From positions 372,001 to 436,000 of the forward strand of contig CAVQAI010000007.1 of NCBI GenBank assembly GCA_963710495.1: a stretch of 64,000 bases of DNA, in the 5' to 3' direction. Position 1 is the first letter of the stretch; each line of letters begins with the position of its first letter. The notes under the pieces are model-generated. The model ran no database searches. It was not told the DNA's origin and was given only the letters and a program-made list of their open reading frames with translations. This stretch comes from Bog-756 sp963710495 (lineage in GTDB: Bacteria; Actinomycetota; Acidimicrobiia; Acidimicrobiales; RAAP-2). The translations under genes and the position numbers were made by a program. Of the stretch, positions 35,012-43,309 are shown piece by piece.

Positions 35012-35968
35012 TCAGTCCTTCGATCGGTCCGAACCCGACGATGCCGCGGCCGTCGCCAGCGCCGAGGCGGCGTCGCTCGGCTCGAGATGCGTCACGGCAA
35101 CCGGGCACACGGAGTGGCGGGCACATTGATGGGCCACCGATCCCAAAAGGGAGCCTTCGAATCCTCCGTGTCCGGTCGCCCCGACAACGAGGAGGTCCGC
35201 TTCCCGCGACTCGTCCAGGAGCGCCGGCACGGTGGCCTCGGAGCGAGCCGCGGTCACGAAGGGCACCTCCGGTGCCCACTGGGCGGCATACTCCGCGGCG
35301 GCGTTGAGGATCTCCTGTGCTGCCAGCTCGTATCCCAGTCGCGTACCCACCGCGAAGGTACCGATCGGCGGGTACTGCCACGCGTGGATACCGAGCACGG
35401 ATGCCGAACGAATCCGGGCCTCGGCCAGTGCCCAGCTGAGGGCTCGGGCCGATCCGAGGGAGCCGTCGATGCCGACGACGATCCGGGGCTCGACCGCTCG
35501 GAGGGGAGGCTCTTCGGGATCGGTATGGACGACCACGACGGGGCAGTGGGCGTACTGGATGCATTGGTCGGTGACGGAGCCGAGAAGGAGATCGACGAAC
35601 CCGCCCTTGCCGCGGGCTCCGACCACCAGCAGCTCCGCTGACCGGCTGGCCATGGTCAGCGCCGTGGCGGGCGGGCACTCGACGACCTCGGCTCGTGCCA
35701 CCACCGATGGATGGCGGGTTACCGCCAGCCCCAGTGCGTCATCGGCGATCGCCTCACCCGGGGACAGGTCGGAGGCGCCGGCTTCGTACCATGCCGGCGT
35801 GTTCTTTGGCTCAGTGAAGTGGGCGAAGATGATCCGGAGCAACGCGCCTCGCCGTCTCGCTTCGTCCACGGCCCACTTGAGGGCCCACCGCGAGTACTCC
35901 GATCCGTCGACACCGACCACAACACTGCGGCCATCGGTCTCGATGTCCCCCTGGGTGTCTACGTCCAT
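35012..35968 (-). CDS. Universal stress protein with two UspA domains
   Basis: 318 residues, two tandem UspA domains. Domain 1 runs from SVVVGVDGSEYSRWALKWA to LLVVGARGKGGFVDLLLGSVTDQCIQYAHCPVVVV. Domain 2 runs from RIVVGIDGSLGSARALSWAL to LLVVGATGHGGFEGSLLGSVAHQCARHSVCPVAV. Both keep the ATP-binding GxxGxxG...S signature. Tandem Usps of this length resemble Rv2005c/Rv2623, which belong to the mycobacterial DosR regulon. The ATG at 35968 has a clear ribosome site (GAAGGGAG). A DosR-like box lies 265 bp upstream; a short ORF in between may lead the transcript. Confidence 0.9.
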   Translation of the reverse strand: MDVDTQGDIETDGRSVVVGVDGSEYSRWALKWAVDEARRRGALLRIIFAHFTEPKNTPAWYEAGASDLSPGEAIADDALGLAVTRHPSVVARAEVVECPPATALTMASRSAELLVVGARGKGGFVDLLLGSVTDQCIQYAHCPVVVVHTDPEEPPLRAVEPRIVVGIDGSLGSARALSWALAEARIRSASVLGIHAWQYPPIGTFAVGTRLGYELAAQEILNAAAEYAAQWAPEVPFVTAARSEATVPALLDESREADLLVVGATGHGGFEGSLLGSVAHQCARHSVCPVAVTHLEPSDAASALATAAASSGSDRSKD

Positions 35969-36065
35969 GGATACTCCCTTCGCTATGCCCAGGTCTTCAC
36001 TGCGGAGCCATCGGGGCGTGGCGATCACGTGTCGGCTCGGCGCGCCTGAGCCAGCTCGCGAGCCG

Positions 36066-36161
36066 TCAGTCCGATGTCCTCGATGAAGTAGGGGCTGAGC
36101 GCAACTCTGCTCGAGGCCCTGATTCCGCTCCTTCACCACGATGACCAATTGGGTGCTTCAT
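36066..36161 (-). CDS. Possible 31-residue leader ORF before the Usp operon
   Basis: ATG 36161 is preceded by the strong ribosome site AGGAGAGGAAG and opens MKHPIGHRGEGAESGPRAEL, ending SRTSD. It begins about 80 bp downstream of the DosR-like box centre, where the first gene of the operon would be expected, and about 100 bp before the tandem Usp start. No family is known. It could be a small stress protein, a leader peptide, or a chance ORF using a spurious Shine-Dalgarno. Confidence 0.3.
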   Translation of the reverse strand: MKHPIGHRGEGAESGPRAELRSAPTSSRTSD

Positions 36162-36233
36162 GGCTTCCTCTCCTGCCCTGCGCCGCGACACCGCTGCCGC
36201 AAATCCATTGCACTCCACCTCGGGTCCGACGCA

Positions 36234-36249
36234 TAGGGCCATAGGACCC
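36234..36249 (-). promoter_or_regulatory. DosR-like box 2 (Usp/HTH-PPOX/GNAT/Usp operon)
   Basis: Minus strand GGGTCCTATGGCCCTA, three mismatches to the consensus. It lies in the 378-bp gene-poor stretch 35969-36346, upstream of the tandem Usp and its small leader ORF. Nothing else of note was seen in that stretch. Confidence 0.6.
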
Positions 36250-36346
36250 GAAAGGCCAGGGCCGGGGCCAGGATGACGATCGCGTCCGACCAATCGGACT
36301 GGGTGCCGGGCCGGGAGACTCCCACCAGGGAGCCATGGCCGGCGGA

Positions 36347-37018
36347 TTACGTGCCGGTGGCGTCGGTGCGGCGATCGTGCGCCGAGCGCTCGGCGACCCG
36401 GGTGGCATAGGTGGCCGCTTGGGTCCGGCGTTCCATGCCGAGCTTGGCCAGCAGGTTCGACACGTAGTTCTTCACCGTCTTCTCGGCCAGGAAGAGCGTG
36501 CCGGCGATCTGGCGGTTGGTCTGGCCCTCGGCCACAAGGTCCAGGATCCGGCGCTCCTGAGGAGTCAGGCCGGCCAGAAGTGGGTCTTCGCCGGATTGGT
36601 CCTGCAGGCGCTCGAGGACCCGCTCGGTCAATGCCGGATCGAGCAGTGACTGGCCCTCGGCCACCCGCCGGATATCATCCACCAAGTTCATGGCACCCAC
36701 CTGCTTCAACACATAGCCGGCGGCGCCGGCCATGATGGCGGCGAAGAGCGCCTCGTCGTCCGCATAGGACGTGAGCATGATGCAGGCGATCTCGGGTGAG
36801 TTCGACCGGATCTCGCGGCACACCTCGACGCCGCTCCCGTCGGGTAGCCGGACGTCGAGCAGGGCCACGTCGGGTCGGGTGGGAGGGATCCGGTCGAGCG
36901 CCTCTCCGGCGGTCGCGGCCTCCCCTACCACGAGGAAGCCTTCCTCTTCCTCGAGCAGCGACCGAAGACCGGTGCGCACGATCTCGTGGTCGTCGAGGAG
37001 AAACACCCGGATGCTCAC
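36347..37018 (-). CDS. NarL/FixJ response regulator, DevR/DosR-like
   Basis: 223 residues. Receiver domain: IRVFLLDDHEIVRTGLRSLL with the acidic pair, phospho-acceptor Asp in VALLDVRLPDGSGVEV, switch Thr in CIMLTSYADDEALF, Lys in GYVLKQ. The C-terminal LuxR helix-turn-helix is LTPQERRILDLVAEGQTNRQIAGTLFLAEKTVKNYVSNLLAKLGMERRTQAA, ending in a DevR-like tail. A ribosome site (AAAGGTGG) supports GTG 37018. It is divergent from the GAF histidine kinase. By order, similarity and the many DosR-type boxes nearby it is the likely master regulator of the stress regulon in this window. Binding is inference. Confidence 0.88.
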   Translation of the reverse strand: MSIRVFLLDDHEIVRTGLRSLLEEEEGFLVVGEAATAGEALDRIPPTRPDVALLDVRLPDGSGVEVCREIRSNSPEIACIMLTSYADDEALFAAIMAGAAGYVLKQVGAMNLVDDIRRVAEGQSLLDPALTERVLERLQDQSGEDPLLAGLTPQERRILDLVAEGQTNRQIAGTLFLAEKTVKNYVSNLLAKLGMERRTQAATYATRVAERSAHDRRTDATGT

Positions 37019-37182
37019 CGACCCACCTTTCTCACCAGGAGCTGTCGCCAACTCGGACCAAGACAGCCGGCCGGTGTCGTTACACCAGCCAGCCGACAAC
37101 TGTCCGCACCCAGAGGTGTACAGTCATCATGGACAGGGCTGTCGGGCAGTGTACCTTGCGATCTTTGGCCGGAGTTGACTTC

Positions 37183-38319
37183 ATGCCCTACCACGCAATC
37201 GAGGACCCAGCCAAGCTCCGCCGAGTACTGGAAGCCACCCTCCTCCTCGAGGCCGATCTCGACCTACCTTCCCTCCTCGGCCACATCGTCGAGGAGGCCC
37301 GCTCGATGACCAACGCCCGCTACGGCGCCCTCGGGGTGCTGGATCACGATGGTTCGGCGCTGGCGGAGTTCATCACCCGTGGGCTCGATCCGGAACAAGA
37401 GAAGGCGATCGGGACCCGGCCGACGGGAATGGGCGTGCTGGGCCTGCTCATCTCCGATGCCAGACCCCTCCGCGTGACCCGGATCGGCGACCACCCGGAG
37501 AGCTACGGCTTCCCCCCCGATCACCCCCCGATGACTTCGTTCCTGGGCGTGCCGTTGAAGGTGCGTGGCGAGGTCTACGGGAACCTCTACCTGACCGACA
37601 AGATCGGTTGGACGGAATTCACCGCTGACGACGAGGCCCTGGTCGGGGCGCTCGCCCTCGCCGCCGGTATCGCCATCGAGAATGCCCGGCTTCACGGGCA
37701 GGTTCAGCGGGTCGCCGTCTACGAGGAGCGGGACCGCCTGGCTCGGGACCTGCACGACACGGTGATCCAGCACCTGTTCGCCGTCGGTCTCTCGCTGCAG
37801 AGCCTCGCCGGCAAGCCGTTGGCTTCCGAGGTGGCCGACCGGCTCCGGGTGGCCATCTCCGACATCGATGACACCATCCGCCAGGTTCGGACAAGCATCT
37901 TCGAGCTCGCATCAGGAGACTTCGATCGAGGCCTCCGAGCCGGCGTGCTCTCGCTGCTCCAGGAGCTCAAGCCGGTGGTCGGGTTCGAAATCCACGCATC
38001 GTTCGCCGGACCCGTCGACTCGGCCGTTCCGGAGATGGTGAGCGAGCACGTCTTGCTCGTCGTCCGCGAAGCCGTGACCAATATCGGACGCCACGCTCAA
38101 GCCAGCCAGGCCAAGGTCAGTCTCAACGTGGACGACGGCCACCTCGAACTTCTGGTCGTCGACGACGGTTGTGGGATCGGCGGGGGCGGTCCGAGCGAGG
38201 GCGGGCTCGGATTGGGCAACCTGCGGCGCAGAGCAGAGAAACTCCACGGGCAATTCACCGCCGAGAGCCCCGAATCCGGCGGCACCAAACTGATCTGGCG
38301 GGTCCCACTCGACCACTAG
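37183..38319 (+). CDS. GAF-domain sensor histidine kinase, DevS/DosS-like
   Basis: 378 residues. One GAF domain (~15-170) with ARYGALGVLDHDG, PLRVTRIGDHPESYGFPPDHPPM and SFLGVPLKVRGEVYGNLYLTDK, strikingly like the first (heme) GAF domain of mycobacterial DosS/DosT. The HisKA_3 phospho-acceptor is in ERDRLARDLHDTVIQHLFAVGLSLQ (His in LHDTV), and the HATPase has EAVTNIGRHAQA, VVDDGCGIG and GLGLGNLRRRAEKL. Mycobacterial DosS carries two GAF domains; here there is one. Whether it holds heme, and so senses O2, NO, CO or redox, is not shown. Divergent from the regulator gene across 164 bp. Confidence 0.88.
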   Translation: MPYHAIEDPAKLRRVLEATLLLEADLDLPSLLGHIVEEARSMTNARYGALGVLDHDGSALAEFITRGLDPEQEKAIGTRPTGMGVLGLLISDARPLRVTRIGDHPESYGFPPDHPPMTSFLGVPLKVRGEVYGNLYLTDKIGWTEFTADDEALVGALALAAGIAIENARLHGQVQRVAVYEERDRLARDLHDTVIQHLFAVGLSLQSLAGKPLASEVADRLRVAISDIDDTIRQVRTSIFELASGDFDRGLRAGVLSLLQELKPVVGFEIHASFAGPVDSAVPEMVSEHVLLVVREAVTNIGRHAQASQAKVSLNVDDGHLELLVVDDGCGIGGGGPSEGGLGLGNLRRRAEKLHGQFTAESPESGGTKLIWRVPLDH

Positions 38320-38332
38320 GTCCGAGGGTCCC
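38317..38332. promoter_or_regulatory. DosR-like box 3 (downstream of kinase, upstream of Usp)
   Basis: TAGGTCCGAGGGTCCC; reverse complement GGGACCCTCGGACCTA has two mismatches to the consensus. It overlaps the kinase stop codon and lies about 290 bp before the single-domain Usp start, further away than other boxes, so its target is less sure. Confidence 0.5.
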
Positions 38333-38440
38333 ACTGCAACCAGCCCGCGGGACCAACTCGCTCCCATCCCCGGTATCGATGTGCTCCACGGCGGTGTTGG
38401 CGCCTACGCAATGGGCCCCGATGTGACTTCTTCCCCTACC

Positions 38441-38478
38441 GGGCCTCGACCCTGTTCCTGGGCCTCGAACCTGTTCCG
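38441..38478. repeat. Tandem 19-bp repeat, two copies
   Basis: GGGCCTCGACCCTGTTCCT is followed at once by GGGCCTCGAACCTGTTCCG (two differences). It lies in the 295-bp leader region between the kinase and the Usp gene. It is not the DosR-like box. It might be a leftover of slippage or a binding site for another factor. Confidence 0.6.
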
Positions 38479-38614
38479 TACCGTGCACTTGGACGGAACC
38501 CATCGGTCAGCCGGGCACCGCCGCCGGACTGCCGGCTGGTGCGTGGGGATCCGCGGTCGAGTGAGGCGCCGGAGCTCGGCGGTACGATCCACGTGACGAA
38601 AGGAGCGGGTGACG

Positions 38615-39067
38615 ATGACCAATGAGGTACAAGCCGACCACCGGATCGTGGTCGGAACCGATGGATCCCCGGCCTCCATCAAAGCGGTGGAGTGGGCGGC
38701 CCGCCAAGCAGAGCTGACCGGTGCTGCGCTCGAAGTCGTCATGACCTGGGAGTGGCCGCTGAGCTTCGGCTGGTCGGTGGTGCCCAATGAGTACGATCCG
38801 ACAAGTGATTGTGAAAAGGTCCTGGCTGAGATCGTCGAAGGGCTCCGAAAAGCGCATCCCGGTCTGTCCATCCGGACGAGCGTCGTCGAAGGCCACCCGG
38901 CCCCTGTCCTGGTGAAGGCCTCTGTCGGCGCTGACCTGCTCGTCGTCGGAAGCCGGGGCCACGGAGAGTTCGCCGGCATGCTGCTCGGGTCGGTCAGCGA
39001 ACACTGCGCCTCGAATGCCCACTGCCCGGTGCTCGTCCTGCGTGACGGGAAGAAGCCCGCGCCGTGA
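38615..39067 (+). CDS. Universal stress protein, single UspA domain
   Basis: 150 residues forming one UspA domain: HRIVVGTDGSPASIKAVEWA at the N terminus and ADLLVVGSRGHGEFAGMLLGSVSEHCASNAHCPVLVLR at the end, so the ATP-binding motif is complete. AGGAG at 38601-38605 is best spaced for ATG 38615 rather than GTG 38609. Such proteins bind ATP and slow growth under hypoxia or starvation. It lies beside the DevS-like kinase and before an alcohol dehydrogenase. Confidence 0.9.
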   Translation: MTNEVQADHRIVVGTDGSPASIKAVEWAARQAELTGAALEVVMTWEWPLSFGWSVVPNEYDPTSDCEKVLAEIVEGLRKAHPGLSIRTSVVEGHPAPVLVKASVGADLLVVGSRGHGEFAGMLLGSVSEHCASNAHCPVLVLRDGKKPAP

Positions 39068-39161
39068 GCCGGTCCTCACCATACGGATGGGCTCGTGTCC
39101 GGGCCGGCGATCCGTAGCCCAGCGCACCCTGTGTGACCGGCACCAGGACACGAACGCGCGG

Positions 39162-40187
39162 ATGACCACCGACACCATGCGGGCCTGGGCCGTGGGGCAT
39201 CCAGGGCCGGTCGACACCGGTCCCCTGCGACGTGTCGACCGAGCGGTCCCCAGACCGGGAGTGGGCCAGGTCCGGGTGCACGTGCGCGTCTGCGGGGTGT
39301 GCCGCACCGATCTCCACCTGGCCGAAGGAGACCTCCTGCCCAAGCACGAGCTGGTCGTTCCCGGCCACGAGGTCGTGGGCATCGTCGACGAGCTGGGAGA
39401 GGGATCCGGCCGGTTCAGCCCGGGTGACCGGGTGGGCATCCCGTGGCTGGCCCATACCTGCGGGAGGTGCCGGTTCTGTCGGGCCGGCAGGGAGAACCTC
39501 TGTACCGATCCTCGGTTCACCGGTTGGGATCTCGACGGTGGGTACGCACCGTACGCAGTGGTCGATGAAGGCTTCGCCTATCCCGTGCCGGACATCTTCA
39601 GCGACGAGGAGGCTGCGCCGCTGCTCTGCGCCGGCATCATCGGCTACCGGGCCCTGCGGCGCTCACAGCTGCCTCCGGGGGGCCGCCTCGGCATCTACGG
39701 ATTCGGCGGCTCGGCCCACCTCACCGCACAGATCGCCATGGCCGAGGGGGCTCGGGTGCACGTGATGACCCGGGCAGCCGAGGCACGTGAGCTGGCTCTG
39801 GAGCTCGGTGCCGCCAGTGTCGGTGATGCCGATGAACGACCACCGGAGCCTCTGGACGCCGCCATCCTGTTCGCACCGGTGGGCACCCTCGTGCCCCCGG
39901 CGCTGGAGGCGCTCGACCGCGGCGGAACCCTGGCCATCGCCGGGATCCACCTGACCGACGTCCCCGTCCTCAACTATGAACGGCACCTCTTCGAGGAACG
40001 CAGCCTGTGCAGCGTGACCGCCAACACCCGGCAGGACGGCAACGAGTTCCTCGAGGCCGCTGCCCGCATTCCGATACGGGTCTCGGTGGTGCCGTTCGGG
40101 CTCGATGATGCCGACGACGCCCTCATCGCCCTGGCCCGTGACCGGGTGAACGGGGCCGCAGTGCTGGTCAACTCGTCGGGCTGGTGA
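39162..40187 (+). CDS. Zinc-dependent alcohol dehydrogenase (AdhA-like MDR)
   Basis: 341-residue medium-chain dehydrogenase. The catalytic zinc site is CGVCRTDLHLAEGDLLPKHELVVPGHEVVG; the structural zinc site is CGRCRFCRAGRENLC with four cysteines. The NAD(P) fold shows GGRLGIYGFGGSAHLTAQIA. Similar AdhA proteins oxidise primary alcohols or reduce aldehydes, possibly a way to regenerate NAD+ when oxygen is low. It starts 94 bp after the Usp gene with no box between, so it may share that transcript. ATG 39162 is taken; ATG 39177 is possible. Confidence 0.88.
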   Translation: MTTDTMRAWAVGHPGPVDTGPLRRVDRAVPRPGVGQVRVHVRVCGVCRTDLHLAEGDLLPKHELVVPGHEVVGIVDELGEGSGRFSPGDRVGIPWLAHTCGRCRFCRAGRENLCTDPRFTGWDLDGGYAPYAVVDEGFAYPVPDIFSDEEAAPLLCAGIIGYRALRRSQLPPGGRLGIYGFGGSAHLTAQIAMAEGARVHVMTRAAEARELALELGAASVGDADERPPEPLDAAILFAPVGTLVPPALEALDRGGTLAIAGIHLTDVPVLNYERHLFEERSLCSVTANTRQDGNEFLEAAARIPIRVSVVPFGLDDADDALIALARDRVNGAAVLVNSSGW

Positions 40188-40209
40188 ACGACTGGGCTCC
40201 AGCCTTGAT

Positions 40210-40225
40210 GGGACGTTCGGCCCTA
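40210..40225 (+). promoter_or_regulatory. DosR-like box 4 (M50 protease gene)
   Basis: GGGACGTTCGGCCCTA, one mismatch to the consensus, located 27-93 bp upstream of the possible starts of the M50 protease gene. Confidence 0.72.
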
Positions 40226-40302
40226 CTCCCACCGGGAGCGTGCGGCCCACGATGGCAAGTGTGAGACGCGATGACGGGGATGGGCAGCCGGGCGACGGTT
40301 TC

Positions 40303-41079
40303 ATGCCAAAGGAGGGTCCGCATACCCCGGTCGCCGGGCACGGGCACAGCCTGTCAGTCGGCCGAGTGGCGAGGATACCGATTCGTCTCCATTGGACCTT
40401 CTTCCTACTGGTGGTGTTCGTGGCAGTCGTCGACTGGAGTTCCGGGCCGCGTAGCGTCGTTTCCGGCCTGGCCTGGATCGTCGCCCTGTTCGCCTCGGTC
40501 GTGGTGCACGAGATCGCCCATTGCCTCGTGGCCCGGCGGCGCGGCGCCCAGGTCCTCGGCATCGTGCTCTTTCCGTTGGGCGGGCTGTCGCAGTTGGAGA
40601 GGATGCCCACCGCGCCCGGCGACGAGTTGGCCATTGCCGTCGTCGGGCCGCTGACCAGCCTGGTCCTGGGCACGTTCCTCCTCATTGCGGGATGGGTGAC
40701 CGGTGCCCATGTCTGGCCGCCGACCCTGTTCGCGGGCAGCTGGTTGGCCCGATTGGGCTGGCTGAACCTCTTGCTCGGGGCCTTCAACCTGCTCCCCGCC
40801 CTGCCCATGGACGGCGGCCGGGTGCTCCGCGCCGCATTGGAACGCCGGCACGGTCACCTCGAGGCGACCCTGTTGGCTGGTCGGATCGCTCGATTCGTGG
40901 GCCTGGCTCTGGTCGTGGTCGGGCTCGTTCTCGACGTCTGGCTGATCCTCATCGGGATCTTCGTGCTGTTGGGGGCAAGGGCCGAGGAGGAGGCCGCCCG
41001 GCACCCACCGCCCACTCCGGGCCACGACACCTCAGGGACCGCCACGCAGCCAGATGGACAGGTCCTTGGGCAGCCATGA
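40303..41079 (+). CDS. M50 family (site-2-like) membrane metalloprotease
   Basis: 258 residues with about five spans. The zinc motif is VVVHEIAHCLVARRRG (HExxH), and the third ligand region is NLLPALPMDGGRVLRA (the N-x-x-P-x-x-x-x-D-G-G pattern). After the protease core there is no CBS domain, only a Pro/Thr-rich tail. These proteases cut membrane-spanning anti-sigma factors or signal peptides. I chose ATG 40303 because it begins just before the family core (SVGRVARIPIRLHWTFF). In-frame ATG 40252 and GTG 40261 lie so near the box that they would fit only a leaderless message. Followed by a PPOX gene with its own box. Confidence 0.82.
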   Translation: MPKEGPHTPVAGHGHSLSVGRVARIPIRLHWTFFLLVVFVAVVDWSSGPRSVVSGLAWIVALFASVVVHEIAHCLVARRRGAQVLGIVLFPLGGLSQLERMPTAPGDELAIAVVGPLTSLVLGTFLLIAGWVTGAHVWPPTLFAGSWLARLGWLNLLLGAFNLLPALPMDGGRVLRAALERRHGHLEATLLAGRIARFVGLALVVVGLVLDVWLILIGIFVLLGARAEEEAARHPPPTPGHDTSGTATQPDGQVLGQP

Positions 41080-41097
41080 CCAGCCGAAAGCCAGGTC

Positions 41098-41113
41098 GGG
41101 ACCTTCGGCCCTA
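41098..41113 (+). promoter_or_regulatory. DosR-like box 5 (PPOX gene), consensus copy
   Basis: GGGACCTTCGGCCCTA, identical to the consensus, with AC arms GGGACC and GGCCCTA around TTC. Centre 41 bp upstream of GTG 41147, the same distance as at box 59765-59780. Confidence 0.75.
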
Positions 41114-41146
41114 CTAAGAGGGATTCGGATCCGTCATGGTCCTTGC

Positions 41147-41611
41147 GTGGGGCCCACCAGCCAACCCGAAGCGACAGTTCTCACACGCCGAGAGTGCTTC
41201 GAGCTCTTGGGCCGAACGTCGGTCGGGCGCATCGGCGTCAACATCGATGCGCTGCCGGTCATCCTCCCCGTCTTCTTCGCGCCCGTCGGCGATTCCGTGC
41301 TGGTTCGCACCATCCCCGGCACGAAGCTCGACGCGGCAACCATCGGCGCCGTGGTCGCTTTTCAGGCCGATGCCTGGGAGCCGTCGGAGGGGATGCACTG
41401 GAGCGTGCTGCTCCAAGGGATCGCGTCGGAAGTGGACGATGAGTCGAGCTCCCTGTCGGATGTGACCATCAGGTCATGGGCCGGCGTCGGGGGGGTGCAC
41501 CGCTCGGTCCGCATCGATGCGACCAATGCCAGCGGTCGCCGATTCCGCATGGCCGGTGAGGGACCCCAGGTCGAGTTGCCCGAGCCGCCGCCCTCGAACC
41601 GACCGCGGTAA
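41147..41611 (+). CDS. PPOX-family flavin/F420-binding protein
   Basis: 154 residues. Split-barrel motifs: LTRRECFELLGRTSVGRIGVNID, LPVILPVFFAPVGDSVLVRT, TIGAVVAFQADAWEP, HWSVLLQGIASEV and SGRRFRM. The family binds FMN or F420. The open frame runs further upstream, but that part crosses the DosR-like box, so I take GTG 41147, which sits where a transcript from the box would start. A leaderless message is likely. It follows the M50 gene by 67 bp. Confidence 0.8.
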   Translation: MGPTSQPEATVLTRRECFELLGRTSVGRIGVNIDALPVILPVFFAPVGDSVLVRTIPGTKLDAATIGAVVAFQADAWEPSEGMHWSVLLQGIASEVDDESSSLSDVTIRSWAGVGGVHRSVRIDATNASGRRFRMAGEGPQVELPEPPPSNRPR

Positions 41612-41650
41612 CGCAGCCCGCCGACTCTCCGCAGCTCGGCGCGCTGGGAC

Positions 41651-42256
41651 TCAGGCCTCCTTCACCACCGCGTACCAGACCCGGTGGGCGACACCCTCCA
41701 TGCGGTCGCCCATCCGGGCACAGCGCCGATACAGCTCGCGTCGCCCGGTCACCTCGCGGAGGTCCTCCAAGTCCAAAAGAGCGGACATGGCCCGGCGATA
41801 GACATGCTCGATGGCGCGTTGCTGGTGGATACATGCGTCGGCAGATGCCGTCGCCCGATCCGGATCGGATGCCAGACTCGGGATCCCCTCGACCAGATGA
41901 CGCACGCCGAGTGCGGCCAGCTCCGCCATCTCGGCCGTCGCCGCATCGGGGTCCATCGCCAGCAACTCCGATTCACGCACCAGGTCCTTGGCTGCGTTGA
42001 GCACAGCGTCGAGGCGCTCGGAGATCTCGTAGATGTCCTCCGGACTGATCGGAGTCACGAATGCCTCCTTGAGCGCCATCAGCACGTCCCGGCCGGCCGC
42101 ATCGGCGAGGTGCCCGACCTGGCTAACAGCGCCGCCTTGAGGACGGTCGCCCTTCGACCAGGCAGCAAGCGCATCCATGCCCCTGATCGTGACCTCGCCT
42201 TGCCTGGCCAACAGACCGAGCAGGTCGGGCGACTCCGGCAAGAACCACCGCTTCAT
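41651..42256 (-). CDS. DUF47 (PhoU-like) phosphate transport accessory protein
   Basis: 201 helical residues. The start MKRWFLPESPDLLGLLARQGEVTIRG and the later repeats (EISERLDAVLNAAKDLVRES; HVYRRAMSALLDLEDLREVTGRRELYRRCARMGDRMEGVAHRVWY) match DUF47/PhoU-like proteins. These regulate the PiT-type phosphate transporter with which they are encoded. ATG 42256 overlaps the transporter stop by 4 bp, as usual for the pair. Its acidic/basic helices may bind metal clusters as PhoU does. Confidence 0.85.
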   Translation of the reverse strand: MKRWFLPESPDLLGLLARQGEVTIRGMDALAAWSKGDRPQGGAVSQVGHLADAAGRDVLMALKEAFVTPISPEDIYEISERLDAVLNAAKDLVRESELLAMDPDAATAEMAELAALGVRHLVEGIPSLASDPDRATASADACIHQQRAIEHVYRRAMSALLDLEDLREVTGRRELYRRCARMGDRMEGVAHRVWYAVVKEA

Positions 42257-43251
42257 CCGATCAGTTTCCACATGAAGACGAACAGTGCGCCGAGAAGCCC
42301 ACTGACAGGGAGCGTGACCAGCCAGGCCAGTCCGATCTCACCGACCACCGCCCAGCGCACGTGACGCCACCGCTCTCCTGAGCCCACGCCCACGACGGCC
42401 GGGGCAACCACGTCGGTGGTGCTGATGGGCGCGCCGGCCAGCGACGCGCCCAGCACGATGATGCCTGACGATCCCTGACTCACCAAACCATCTAACGACC
42501 GGATGTGGTAGATGCGTCGTCCGAGCGTCCGAACCACGCGCCACCCTCCGAACAGCGTCCCGAGCGTCAAGAGAAGAGCGGATGCGATCGCCACCCAGAA
42601 CGGCACCGTGAAGTGCGAGAGACGGCCGTCGGCCACCAACGCCGCCGTCATCAGGCCCATGGTCTTCTGGGCGTCGTTCGAGCCGTGGGCAAAGGCCAGG
42701 CCGGCCGAGGCCACCAGCTCGCCCCGACGGACGGACGTCTCCACCGAGCGACGAGCACGTCGAAGGGATCGTCGGGCCAAACGGATCCCGACCACGGCCA
42801 GGGGCAGCGCGATGGCAGAGGCGAAGAAGAGCCAGAGGAGCGAGCCGAACACCCCGACCGGTCGCAGACCCTCCAGCCCTCCCCAGTGGACGGCACTGCC
42901 ACCGCCCTCGGCCAACGCTGCGCCAGCCAGGGCACCCACCAGGCAGTGGCCCGAGCTGCAGGGGATGCCCCGCCACAGCGTGAGCAGGCTCCACAGCAAG
43001 GCACCGAGCACTGCCGCAGCCAGCACCTCCAACATCTTGTCGGGGGGAACGATGACGATACCGGCGATGGTGGCGGCCACGGCGGTGCCCACGACGAGCG
43101 CACCGACCACGTGGAAGATGGCAGCCCAAACGACCGCCGGGGCGGGTCGGATGGCACCGGTGACAATGGGCGCGGCAATCGCATTCCCCGCGTCATGGAC
43201 GCCATTGGTGACCGCGAATGCCGCCGAGAGCAACACGACCACAAGGAGCAC
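42253..43251 (-). CDS. PiT-family inorganic phosphate transporter
   Basis: 332 residues with about ten spans. Both family repeats are visible: FAVTNGVHDAGNAIAAPIVTGA near the N terminus, and LAFAHGSNDAQKTMGLM in the second half. The central GIPCSSGHCLVGALAG and C-terminal GAPISTTDVVAPAVVGVG also fit. Imports metal phosphate with H+ or Na+. GTG 43251 is the start. It may be transcribed from the small genes upstream (gap 58 bp) under box 43808-43823, tying phosphate uptake to the stress regulon. Confidence 0.9.
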   Translation of the reverse strand: MLLVVVLLSAAFAVTNGVHDAGNAIAAPIVTGAIRPAPAVVWAAIFHVVGALVVGTAVAATIAGIVIVPPDKMLEVLAAAVLGALLWSLLTLWRGIPCSSGHCLVGALAGAALAEGGGSAVHWGGLEGLRPVGVFGSLLWLFFASAIALPLAVVGIRLARRSLRRARRSVETSVRRGELVASAGLAFAHGSNDAQKTMGLMTAALVADGRLSHFTVPFWVAIASALLLTLGTLFGGWRVVRTLGRRIYHIRSLDGLVSQGSSGIIVLGASLAGAPISTTDVVAPAVVGVGSGERWRHVRWAVVGEIGLAWLVTLPVSGLLGALFVFMWKLIG

Positions 43252-43309
43252 CGGTCGATCCTGTCATGATGACGGTCGTCGAACACCCGAATTGGCCCCA
43301 GGCGGCGAA

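Noticed and set aside
37073..37086. GGTGTCGTTACACC hairpin-like repeat between regulator and kinase
   Set aside because: Arms of 5 bp can occur by chance; no second copy or known operator type supports it.
37158..37173. Possible DosR-like box just before the kinase gene (GCGATCTTTGGCCGGA)
   Set aside because: Five mismatches, and it overlaps the ribosome site of the kinase; without a matrix score I do not count it.
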